Below are positions 36,403-47,966 of a stretch of DNA of 64,000 nt, piece after piece. The stretch comes from Heliopora coerulea (Eukaryota; Cnidaria; Anthozoa; Scleralcyonacea; Helioporidae), in the NCBI GenBank assembly GCA_030142905.1, contig JASJOG010000068.1, positions 124,001 through 188,000 on the forward strand, given 5' to 3'. Position numbers and translations under genes: made by a program. Position 1 is the first letter of the stretch. Every line of letters starts with the position of its first letter. Below the pieces are notes generated by a model. It did not search any database. It saw nothing but the letters and a program-made list of their open reading frames with translations, and had not been told where the DNA came from.

Positions 36403-39400
36403 GAACAAAACAAGACAGTCAACCGAATAACAGTCATGAAAGAGAACCACTTCAACATAGACGATCCATCCTCAGAAGTTCCCCTACGCGGCAACCATCA
36501 GAGTAAAGACGTCACAAGCCCACAGCAAGTAAGGGAAATGATGCAGCTTGACTACAGTGAGCTTCACTACAACAGAAAAGTCGTCCGCGGAACAGAGCAA
36601 GTAGAGTGTCTTGAAGATAAACGCTTCAACTCCCTCCTTGAAGAAGGCATCCACAGAAACGAAAAAGGGAACTTAGAAATGCCTTTACCATTCAAATCAG
36701 ACGATGTCAGTCTTCCCAACAATCGCCAACACTGCCTGCAGCGCCTACTTTACCTGAAGAGAAAGCTCCTGAAGAACCACAACACTAGCACTGACTACGT
36801 CGAGTTTATTCAGAAAATCATGGAGCGCGGTCAAGCAAGTCCCGTGCCTAAAGAGGAGCTCGAAACCACCCAGGGCAAAGTCTGGTACTTGCCTCATTTT
36901 GAAGTATATCACCCGAAAAAAACAGAACAGATAAGGGTGGTGTTCGATTGCAGTGCCGTGTTTCAGGGTGATTCCCTTAATAAGCATCTACTTCAGGGTC
37001 CCGATTGTATGAACGCGTTAGTTGGTGTCCTGTCAAGGTTCAGGAAAGAAGAAATTGCAGTAACATGTGATATCGAGCAGATGTTCTACAGTTTCGCTGT
37101 CAACACAGAACACAGAGACTTTTTGAGATTTCTCTGGTACCAGAATGGTGATCTCGAAGGTCCTGTTATCGAATACAGAATGAACGTGCACCTCTTCGCA
37201 GCTGTTTCTTCTCCAGGGGTTGCTAATTTTGGACTCAAGAAGACAGCCGACCAAGGTCGTGACCAGTTTGGCAATGAAGCCTCAGACTTTCTGAAAAACG
37301 AATTCTATGTAGATGACGATTTGAAATCCTTCCCTACTCCAGAAAAGGCAATCGACGTAATCCTTAACAGTCAAGCCATGTGCGCGTCGAACAAGCTCCG
37401 CCTACACAAGTTTGCAAGTAATAGTAAGGTAGTGCTGGAAGCTATCCCAGCTGAAGACCGTGCGAAAGATTTAAAGGACTTAGATCTCCGACACGACGTC
37501 CTACCAATACAGAGATCATTGGGTACCTATTGGTGCATCGAAACCGACACATTAGGATTCCGCATACAACTCAGAGACAAGCCATGTACAAGACGCGGGA
37601 TACTTTCAACGGTAAGTTCCGTGTATGACCCTCTGGGGATCGCTTCTCCTGTCGTACTGATAGGAAAACAGATACTTCAAGACCTGTGTCGAAGTAACAT
37701 CGATTGGGACGAGTTAATACCAGATGACGTTCTCTTCAGATGGGAAAAGTGGAGGTCCCAGCTACCCCTTCTTGAGCGCATAAAGATAAACAGATGTGTC
37801 AAACCTACAGGCTTCGGTGAACCCACTATCGCACAAATACACGGCTTCGCAGATGCTAGCGACAAGCGACTAGGTCAAGTCTCTTACCTGCGCCTTGTAA
37901 ACCAAGAAGGACAAGTGAACGTAAGCTTCCTGATGGCAAAGGCAAGAGTTGCTCCCGTGAAGCCGATGTCTATCCTGCGGCTCGAGCTGACGGCTGCCGT
38001 CATATCTGTTAACGTTGCTTCAATGCTTAGCCAAGAGCTTGCTTACACGAACATGCAAGAAGTCTATTACACAGATTCGTCAGCAGTCATTGGTTATATT
38101 AACAATGATGCCAAACGCTTCCATAACTATGTTGGAAACCGAGTCCAACATTTTGGCGACAGATCTGAGCCTCACCAGTGGCATCACGTCGAGGGTGAAA
38201 ACAATCCAGCCGATGAAGCTTCCCGTGGTGTCACCACAGATAAACTACTTGAGAACACAAGATGGTTCCAAGGACCGGATTTCGTTTGGCGGAAAGAGAT
38301 CCCCATAGAAAACCGAAATCCAACCGTCCAACTAGGTCCCCAAGATACTGAAGTCAGGAAGAATACAGCATCAGTTCTCCCACTAACAAAGCAAAATGAA
38401 TCCGCTTCTACTCCAAAAGACAGAGTCAGCCCCGAAGGTCTAGAAGCAGAACGCTTTAATTACTCGTCATCGTTGCCCCGCCTGAAAAGAAGCATCGTCA
38501 GGATCCAAAGAATGATCGAAAACCGAAGATCCAACAAGCAGTACAATTGGAGACCAGCGGATGGACCACCCTTAGTAAAGGAACTTAAGGTTGCTGAAAC
38601 TTTGATACTGAAATCACTACAACGCCAGCACTTCAGCGCAGAAATCAAAATCCTACGCAAACTGAAGGACAACGGAAGTAAGTTTCAAGACCGAGACAAC
38701 GCACACACAAGAAACGACAACATGAAACGATCAAGTTCCCTCTATAGATTAGACCCGTTCCTCGATGAAAACGGTTTGGTTAGAGTTGGGGGTCGTGTAC
38801 GCCAAGCAGATGTACCGCTAGAAGCCAAGCACCCACTAATCATACCGAAAGGTAGCTACGTAACAGAGTTTATCATTCGAGAGTTCCACACAGCAAACTA
38901 CCACCAGGGCTACGGCATAACACACAATGCCCTTCGTCAAAACGGGTATTGGATTATCAATGGTCGCTCCAAAGTATCACGTCTCATTAGTAAATGTGTC
39001 ACTTGCCGCAAGCTGCGCAGTGAAAGACTCAAGCAGAAGATGGCTGATCTGCCACCAGAACGAATAAACCCGGCTGTACCCTTCACCTACACAGGTATGG
39101 ATGTCTTCGGTCCGTGGTACGTGAAAGAGGGTCGTAAAGAGGTAAAACGATGGGGAATTATATTCACCTGCCTTGCGTCCCGAGCAGTCCATTTAGAGAC
39201 TTTAAACAGTATGGACACTGATTCATTCATCAATGCCCTAAGAAGGTTTATCAGTCGCAGAGATAAAGTTCAAGAACTGAGGTCAGATCAGGGTACCAAC
39301 TTCGTTGGCGCCAAAAATGAACTGGCCTCTGCTATGAAAGAGATCAACAAAGATACAGTGAAAAACTTTCTAGGAACAAAGGAATGCGATTGGATCGAAT

Positions 39401-40017
39401 TTTGTATGAACGTTCCCTGTGCCTCCCATATGGGCGGTGTATAGGAAAGATTAATCCGTACAGTAATCACAGGTTTACTACATGATCATGGAACACTGCT
39501 AGATGATGAAGGCCTACCCACACTCATAACAGAAGCTGAAAATATCGTGAACAACCGCCCACTGTCAGTTGCAAGTCTATCTGAAGCGACAGCAGCAGAA
39601 CCTATTACGCCAGACCACTTGTTAACCCTAAAGACGCAAACCACTTTGCCACCACCTGGAGAATTCTCAAGACCAGATCTCTACACAAGAAACAGATGGA
39701 GAAGAGTGCAGTTTCCAACTGAACATTTCTGGCATAGATGGAGAAAGGAATATTGCTCATTGCAATACCGACGCCAAAAGTGGAACAGGACCAGCAGAAA
39801 TGTCCAAGTAGGAGATATCGTTCTAATGCGTGAAGAAGACGTCTCAAGAAACAAATGGCCACTCGCGAAGGTGGTTGAAGTGTATCCAAGTGCGGACAAA
39901 CTAGTGCGCAAAGTCAAACTCCTCATCACAAGCCATGGTAAACGCAGCTACTTTGAGAGACCCATCCACAAGCTAGTTCTCATATTAGCACGAGAAGAAT
40001 ATGAAGACACAGAGTAG
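36403..40017 (+). pseudogene. BEL pol: RT, RNase H, integrase, DUF5641-like; one internal stop
   Basis: Open from 36403 to a TAG at 39442-39444, then open in the same frame to 40017. Counted from the ATG at 36436: RT motifs VVFDCSA (about 157) and YVDDD (291-295, catalytic Asp pair); Pao-type RNase H with HGFADAS (about 469) and YTDSSAV (about 544); integrase HHCC with HTANYHQ and CVTCRKL (about 820-860); catalytic Asp in GMDVFGPW and in LRSDQGTNF. The TAG replaces the codon between GGV and ER, where relatives have Trp, just before the catalytic Glu. A DUF5641-like C terminus (about 39700-39950; FWHRWRKEYCSLQ, VGDIVLMREED) follows. Confidence 0.88.
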
Positions 40018-40175
40018 CACAAGTCACTTGGGAGACCAGGATAAGTCCCAGCCGAGGAGCCAGGATATCGTAAAAGACAATGCATTTTGCATACGTCACC
40101 AGAACAGTTCATAACGTTGTATTGTTTATGATTAGTTTTCTTAGTTTCATACATTAGCATGTATGAGGGGAGCCA

Positions 40176-40393
40176 TGTAACTCCCGATTCTGGAGTTGTT
40201 ATTGTTCAATTTTCTGTAGTTTGGGCTACTGTGCTAATTTACATTTTTGCACGTGTAGTCCTCATAGGTCTTTGACAAAAATAGGTAAAACATGAGTCAT
40301 TGAACCAGAAATTAGGCCATTATTTGTAAGATATCAGAATTTTCTAGTAAATATCAGTTTGTACGAAGCCTATGAGGTTGTGGTGCAGCTACA
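40176..40393 (+). repeat. 3' LTR of BEL element
   Basis: It starts TGTAACTCCCG after a purine-rich tract and ends GCAGCTACA. Its last 140 bp match the left LTR. The exact left boundary is inferred from the TG start and the purine tract, because the left copy lacks this part. Confidence 0.65.
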
Positions 40394-40792
40394 GAAATCA
40401 TTTTCTGAGTACAGAGCTTGAAGATCATTCATCTATTTTAAGATATATCCATGCTCTTAAATTTCTAAAATCATAAACTGATTTTAATCTCAGTTGTTTC
40501 TACAGAATCGTTGGGGGCCCTTAGGAGTTGCTCTAACCCTGACCATAGTCCGTTACGCCAATGCCTCAACCCTGAGTGTTGGGTGGGGCCTCGTGCTATA
40601 GCCACCAATGAGGAACCTACTTTTTTCTGACACCTTTAGGCGATGGCATGTGAGCATGTCCAGTTGAAGGGCATAGTCCATTCCAGGTGACTTTGATCAA
40701 GGGTATAATTTATACCAAAGTAGACGTACTACGTTATTAAAGACTGTACTTTTGTCCAACCCAACTTCAAAGGACCTACATTTAATGGAATA
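40394..40792. other. Junction of BEL element and gene D unit
   Basis: No gene seen. In order: a tail fragment of the tRNA-derived SINE (40394-40440, opposite orientation to the 23480-23600 copy), about 30 bp unassigned, a 3' fragment of the hAT MITE family (about 40470-40552, ending GTTACGCC), and from about 40565 the duplicated paraoxonase 5' flank (CCTGAGTGTTGGGTGGGGCC). Confidence 0.6.
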
Positions 40793-43700
40793 ATGGCGTT
40801 CGCTAAGCGAGTTTTAATTATTGCCTTCATCGCTTGGCTGTGTTTCCGAGTCACTGTTGTCTTGAAATATTTGTAAGTACATACATAAATAAAATGACCT
40901 CCGTGAGTTGTTAATAAAGCAGTACGCGGCAATTAATAGATAGAAGAGCTAAATGAAACGAAGAGTATAGTTGAATCAAGTATTATACATTTAATGTCAG
41001 AGAAAATATCTTGGTTTAAATGCGTGAATTAAGTGGTGTATTTATGAGAATTGGGACTGACATTTTGCTGCTGCGTTTGACTTGGAATTTCTTTTATGAT
41101 TGCGCTAAATACGCGAAGACGTTTGCGTCGGCAGACATAATTTGAAACTAATTTCAGGCGATTACGTCGTCGTTTAGGTTTACTCAAGAAGCATTGGGCG
41201 ATGAAGATTAGAAAAAAGCAAGCTATATTTTAATAACTAACGTGGAATAGTGCTGCATCTCTTTAAGAATACCTCAATTAATTTTATTCGGTCCATACTC
41301 GACTTCTTAATTTCACTCTGACAAACGCCCGACCACGATTTTAAACCAACGTGTTTCTGGTTGCTCAAGTAGTGCTTGCCTTTGCTCCTTTCAAAACAAA
41401 TCGTAGCACGAAAAATGTAGCTGCATCGAACCGTGAATGGTTTGTTTCGAACAATTTCCAGGTCAGTAGTTTGAAAGTTGCACGAAGTTAAAACTTGTGT
41501 TTAAATTTGACACCTCTGCTTGCACCAACTGGTACCAAGCCTGGATATTAGAGTCCGGTCACGGACATTGTCCGGTACAACTTTGTCATTTATAGAGTGT
41601 TGACAGTCACAAATTTGACTATGTCTGTCACTTTGTCCGGAACGGTTTTTGGTAACATTGATTTCCAGTTTCAATACAAAAGCAATTATTAGTATTTGTC
41701 TTTAATCGCTCTCTTCGTTTGTATATTAAATTAGTGAATGTGCGCGAGTTGCTGCGAGTAGTTTTGCGAGTTACCTGCGAGATCGTGTGCGGGTGAATAT
41801 AAAATGGCTAAGTGCGACCGTCTTGGATATTGATTGTTTGTGATCACTCTAGCGTTAAATTATGTACAACATATCGAAGAAAATAACTTCATTTTTCATG
41901 TCTGCTGACATAAATAGTGTTAGCAATGATATCCATATTGATGAAGACTTGACCACTGACAATGACTTACATGAGAAACATTTGTCTGATTCGGATGATA
42001 GTGATGTTAGTTTTGCAGGTTTCATTCCTGGAGATTTACTGTGACTTTGAGGATTTAAATTGATCAAAGAGACATGTGATGGTTCAAGAATAGATTAATT
42101 GTTGATGATTATGATCTTTTTGTAGTCGTATACTACATGTATAAATCTACATGTACAGCCCTCGAAATTTCTCTAAATCTTCGACGGCAAAAAATTGCCG
42201 TCGATATTTTAGAGTTCGGCGGCAACTCTAAGGTAATTTTTTCTCTCGGGTTTATTGTAAGAGGAATTCTAAAACATATGTCGTAAGCAGCTGAATAATA
42301 AAAAAACAACTCAAAACTTTCCCATTTTAATATATAACTAGTCGTACTAAACGTTGTTATCACTAACAAATACGCAAGTAAAAAGAACAATGTCAATGAA
42401 CAAACATCAGTCCATCTTAATTAATCCTCGTCTGTTTGAGATTCTGATTCAGAATCAGAATGAGAATCAGGAAGCAAATTTGGGTCAATCGTCTCAATAG
42501 TTGTGGATTCCTTTTCTCAGTACTAATCGGAAGTACTTTATGTAAGGCAATACGTAACATCCATTTGTTTGTAAACAACGGTATTTAACGTCGCCATGAA
42601 AACACTTATTATCGTCGAGCAATGATGAGGAATAAAATTCAGGAAATCTGTAGATAATCATTTGTTCATAACATAGCACTTGAGTTTCTTAGAAGAACTG
42701 ATGAGATTCAGTAGGCAATAAGCACAAAAATCTTCGACGGCAAAAAATTGCCGTCGATAATTTCATTTTCGGCGGCATTATCGGCGGCAATTGCCTTTTG
42801 CCGTCGAAAATTTCGAGGGCTGCATGTATAATACTTTTAAATAAAATTGTGTGCAGTGCACGTATCATTCATACTTTTAAGTTTTAATATCCCATACCAA
42901 TGCTTGCATACAATAACAATTATTAATATACGGCGAATGTACGAATATCAATCAAATTATAGTCTTGTTAAGTGACAGGTACATTTTGTTTTGTGCCAGG
43001 CACAATCTGATTGATGCTGGTCATTTTGACAGCCAGAGCAAAAAAAAAATATCCTGGCTTGACTGGCACCACCACCAGCACGTCTAAGCCAGTTCAAATT
43101 TGGATGTAAATTTTCCTCGAGATACATACTCTTTTGGCAGCTACAACAAACCACTGTGAATTACCATTTGCCAAAAATAATCCTTACAAGAAATTCTACC
43201 CAACAGTAGCCAATATATGCGAGAAATATTGCGTAGATTTCCAACTACAATGGACTGTCTGGGACATTTAATCTGTAACGTTCACATTGTACTAATATAA
43301 CACCAGGAAAAGGTTTAGCACTCATAGTTTTTATTTTCATTAATTTTTAATTATTTTAATGTCACTGGATCTGGCAATATTTTGACAGATTACAGCCAAT
43401 AAGAAAGGTTTTGCCAGATTTTTTTTAAAATTTTTTTTACTCATGCAATATGATGCAAAATGCATTACTTGCAGAATGCATTACCTCAAGAATGTTAATA
43501 AACTGATCAGTAGCATACATGACACTACACTTTTCATCAACTTTGAATTAGGATGAAAACTTATAACTGAGTGCAACATGATGACCAATTTTAACAAATA
43601 GAAAATTGTATGGGTTTCTTTGAGCTATAGTAGAAACACAAATGCATATTGGAAGCATGGAGCATAGGGCTTAGCTGAGTGTTTTCTGGTATTTTTTGGG

Positions 43701-46700
43701 TTGATATTGCATCATGAATGTTTCCATCACATTGGAGACAAAGGTATTTTCTATTTGTTTTGAAAAAAATAACCAAGGTTTTTTTTTCAAAATGAAAATG
43801 ATGTCAGTGTGTCTCTGTCCACTGAATGAAAATGATGCTTGTTCAATCAGAGCATGCATGGGATGGGTGTCTTTTTATAAATAAATACAATGTAAAATAA
43901 GTCATCAGACCAAAATGGTTCAGGAACTACTGACATAGAATGAGAAATAATGACATTTCAAGTCAAGGTCTCTTGTTGGAATGAAATTAAATACGAAGTA
44001 ATACAAAAACTAGTTGAATTTAGATCTAGCATTACCCTATCAGGTGTTTACCACTTTCTATTTCACTCTGACAAAGTGTGTTCACTCAAAATGTTGCCAT
44101 ACAATTAATTTTTTACATTAAGTTGGGAATTTCCTTAGAAACCTTTTGGCTTTTTTACCCATCATTCAACACTGCCTATGCCACATTTTATTTTTATGTG
44201 AAAGATGTCATACTTCAGTATTATTCCCACCAAATCATTATGTAATGCACAAATATTTGTCATGTCCTTGTCGAATTTGGAGTTGGAAACTTGCGACTGC
44301 CTACTCTGTTTTCAGGGTGATCATCAGGTAACATTACAGTATTATAGTCTTGAATGCCTTGTTTTAATGAATTTACTTTTTCATTGATCAATTTTGACTC
44401 ACAAAAGGGTAGGGCTTGTCCCTTTGACAGGTAAAATTGTCTGCTGTTAGCCATAGTAAAATACTTAAGGCCACCCTTGCCTCTTTATGGGTAAATCATG
44501 AATACATGTCTTTGTTTGTACAACATGTTTTGTATGGTCACCAGAAACTGCTGATACAGAGTTATTTCTCTGTAGACAGTGCAATATTTGTATACAGGTT
44601 TCTGCTGAACTATTATTACTTCTGTTTCCTTAGAGCTGTATTTGGAGTTGGTACTCCTATGTTTAGCCATGCTCCTGGCCCATGCAAGATATTTCATGGT
44701 ATGTCAATGTATTAAATTAGTAATTACTACAGTTAAATAGTTTAAAGAAATGCATACATATCAATTTTTTGCACATTTTTACACAATAACCTTTTGTATG
44801 ACAAAAAATCATACTGTACTGTACCTTTGTTATACCTTAACATGTTTTGGTTTGCAGTAAATGGATCAGAAGATATCGATGTGCTACCAAATGGTCTTGC
44901 CATTATTTCATCAGTAAGTTGGACATATCCTGTTTTTGTTATAACTATTATTTTGAGGGTTGTCCAGGTTGGAACAATTTTTTGGTGGACATTACCATGT
45001 TTAATTAAGGGGCAGGACTCATTAAGGGGCAGGGCTCATCCCTTTGATGAGTAAAATTAATTGTCTGGAGTTAGCCAGAGCATAATAGTGAAGTGCACTC
45101 TTATCCCATAGTGGCTTAAATACACAACTCCAGTAACCCCCTAATAGCCTAAATATGTGTTGAGATTTCTACCTTTCAACTAAATTTTAGTTGCTGTTGG
45201 AAAATTAATGCATTCTGGATCATGTTGACTGAAATATTCTTTTTATGAACACCATTCCATATACATGACTATGATGTGAAAGTAGGACAGTTACACTAGT
45301 ATTAACCTGTGGGTAACCTTGGTAATGAAATTATTTGTGCTTTTTAGTGCTGTTTCAATATATATTTTGGAAAAGGAAAGAGTAAAAGGTTGTAACATAC
45401 TAAAAGTTTTTATTTAGAATCTTTACCTGTGGAAGCTCTGAGGACTAACCTAGCAATTTTTAAATATTCTTCAATCTCCTAATCTTTGAAATTGGATAAG
45501 TTCATGATAATACTACTAATTAGCACTAGCACTTTGATGGTATACAAAAGCCTGTAGTTATAGTTTGACCATTTCAATTATATTTAGGGGCTGAGATATT
45601 TCAGTGGATTTCCAGCTGATCCAGCCATGCTGATCCGTGAAGGAAAACTTTATGCATTTGATTTCAACCACCCTGATGGAGGCATTAAGGAGATAGCAGT
45701 GGAAAACTTTGACAAGTCTGACTTTATTCCACATGGGGTTGATTTTTATATTGATCCAATAACCAAAGAAACCTTTTTGTTTGTTGTAAATCATGGAGGA
45801 GGCAAAGAAAGCATTGAAATTTTTGAGTTTGATGAAGAGCAGTTGGTGCTGAAACACAGGAAAAAAGTAATAGACAAGAACATTTATCATCCAAATGATG
45901 TGGTGGCAGTGGGTAAGTTTTGGAGCAATAGTGCTTATGGTGACAGTTTTACAAGGCTGCATGATAACCAGGGTAGCTGAAACTCAGAAAAGCATGGATT
46001 TCACCATGAAAATGTCTCTTTGGTGATATTTTTTGGTACACTTAACTCATAAGCAAGATTAATGGTTAGAGATGATTGATTATTACCTCATTATGTCCTT
46101 AGTTATCAGGTAGTAAGCTTGGAATTTCAACTGTGATTACAGCTAGGGTTGGTTAGTTGAATTAAGGAATAACCAATTCAGTATACTTCTAAAAGTATAC
46201 TTGTATTATTGGCATACCAACTTTCGTGATGTTTATCTATAAAACCTCAAAGAGATTCCAAACTAATCATAACAGTTAAGTTGGCTTTGTAGTTTCTGCA
46301 ATGCAAACTTTCTAGGGCTTACAGTAATCTTATTGAAAATTCAAACATTTAGCTCTTTCCTGGCAGAATAGAATAACAGAACAGCTGTGTGTTCAGCACT
46401 GGTAACCAAGAAGTTATACTGCTGTTTGCAAAGGCTCAGAAAGTAGTTAATTTGAGAGAATTAATGGCCCTGAACAAGATCATAGGCTAGTAGTTATTTA
46501 CATTGGTGAATTTCAGTTGACCTTATAATCAAGTGACCTGAAATCACTGTAAAATTTTATGGTCTTGATCACCATCTTACATTGTTAATGATGTAAACAT
46601 TTTACTATAGATGAAACATAATTATTTACTCTTTGGAATTTTTTTTTAGGGCCCGACAGTTTCTATGCAACTAATGATTGTTACTTTGCAAGTAAATTAC

Positions 46701-47966
46701 TGAAAATGATTGAATCCTTTTATCCACTGAAGCTGGGAAATGTTGTCTTCTATAATGGGACACAGTCCAGAATTGTTGCCAGTCAAATGTATGTACCAAA
46801 TGGGATAAATGTTGACAAGACTGGAAAGTGAGTCTTTTTATAACAATTGTTTTATTAATCTGCAACTTCTGTTTCTGGCTGCTGGTGAGCCATGATTCTT
46901 TTTTGGCCCTTTTCACCAGCCCTTTGCCAGTTGATAATAACTTTTAACATTATAATACCAACCATCTTGCAGGTGAATAGCATTTTTTTTTCCAATTTGC
47001 TTGATTCCCCTATCTCAAATTATACTGCACTATTCACCAATAATAATAATCGATTTTTTTACACTGGATTATGTCATTATATACATTTTATGTATTTATT
47101 TTCTTCTAGATACATTTATGTTGCTTCTGCTTTAGGTGGTGCAATCTTTGTTTTCATGAGAAAGGAGGACAATTCTTTAGATGAGCAACAGGTGGAGTAT
47201 TAGAAATTGAAGTAAGACATTTTGGTATCTAAAGAGATTAGAAAAATGTTGTAAGTGAGAACTTACAACATTTTTTATAACTGAGAAGTTTCAATATGAA
47301 TTAGTTTTAATTGCACTCACTAGTACCCTACTGATTTAGTGCAAATGAACACTGTTGTAAGGACAACTGAGTTTAATTTAGATACCAAAGACAGCCTTCA
47401 TAGGAATTTTGGGTGAAAGACTTTAGCTTTCATGAAGGGTTTCACTTTACTCTATAACCAACAGGTATGCAACCTTAGTTTGGTGGGCAGTAAATTACAG
47501 GCATAAATAGTTGGCAAGCTACTACTTGTTCCCTTTGCTGTCAATCTCCCTCCATAAAATCTTGTCATATTTGTTTTTTTTAGTTTTATTCTTGTTTTGA
47601 TTTCTGTAATGTAACAACAGAAATGCTTATTTTGTATTCCAGGAAATTAATGTGGGATTGGTCCTTGACAATGTTTTTGTGGATGAAAGCAACAACCTTT
47701 GGATTGGCAGCTGTGGTCAAACTTTTGCCTTGTTGGAATACAATGCCAACTTCAGCAAACCTTGCCCTGCAAAAGTCATTCAAGTCAAGTTGAGCCAGAA
47801 GAGCAAAGAAAATGTTCCTTTCAAAGTGGATGATATCGTGGAATTCTATTCTTCAAGGGGAGAGGGCAACATTAAAGCAGCTAGTTCTGCAGTAATGTAC
47901 CAAGGAAAATTACTAATTGGAACTATCTTTGGTAATTTGATGTACTGTGACATTGTAGCAACCTAA
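40793..47966 (+). CDS. PON: Paraoxonase/arylesterase-like gene D, seven exons
   Basis: Exons: 40793-40872, 44634-44698, 44858-44913, 45588-45912, 46650-46827, 47110-47191, 47643-47966; 369 aa, with exon lengths identical to B and C. Conserved features are the N-terminal anchor, the GSEDIDVLPNG Ca-ligand pair, IPHGVD and VVNH (His dyad), PNDVVAVG, PNGIN, LDNVFVD and the terminal YCDIVAT cysteine. It is closest to gene C, sharing for example YVPNGI and GQTFA-LEY, and differs from C mainly in exon 6 (ALGG versus TLDG) and exon 7 (SCGQTFALLEY versus SSGQTFAFLEY). Intron 1 is lengthened by a 1.5-kb transposon absent from B and C. No inactivating change seen. Confidence 0.9.
41536..43061. mobile_element. 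Non-autonomous DNA transposon in gene D intron 1
   Basis: The ends CAAGCCTGGATATT and AATATCCTGGCTTG are inverted copies with one mismatch. The flanks are ACTGGTACC and ACTGGCACC, a 9-bp near-perfect duplication of a site that is uninterrupted in genes B and C. The interior has a short acidic frame (41862-42044, DSDDSDVSF) like those of PiggyBac-type transposase N termini, but no catalytic region. A second element is nested at 42156-42822. Confidence 0.75.
42156..42822. mobile_element. Nested hAT-like element with CAGCCCTCGAAATTT ends
   Basis: The ends CAGCCCTCGAAATTT and AAATTTCGAGGGCTG are perfect inverted repeats. The interior repeats an inverted TTCGACGGCAAAAAATTGCC word near both ends. 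CATGTA flanks both sides. CAG-CTCGAAATT ends are typical of hAT elements; no transposase is visible. Confidence 0.75.

Larger units (their letters stand above)
33176..40393 (+). mobile_element. BEL/Pao LTR retrotransposon, decayed
   Basis: It is bounded by two direct repeats of 140 bp (33176-33315 and 40254-40393) differing at two positions, with TGTAG and CTACA at their outer ends. The right LTR probably extends leftward to 40176 (TGTAACTCCCG), just after a purine-rich GAGGGGAGCC tract, so the left LTR would lack its first 78 bp. Internal order is gag-like region, CCHC/CX2C knuckles, aspartic protease-like region, reverse transcriptase with YVDDD, RNase H, integrase with HHCC and a C-terminal DUF5641-like domain, the order of BEL/Pao elements. 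The reading frame is broken several times and by a MITE, so this copy is not autonomous. No target duplication is visible. Confidence 0.9.

Noticed and set aside
42156..42822. CRISPR-like repeated GACGGCAAAAAATTGCCGTC words
   Set aside because: They are internal palindromes of a hAT-like element in a eukaryotic intron, not spaced repeats with unique spacers.
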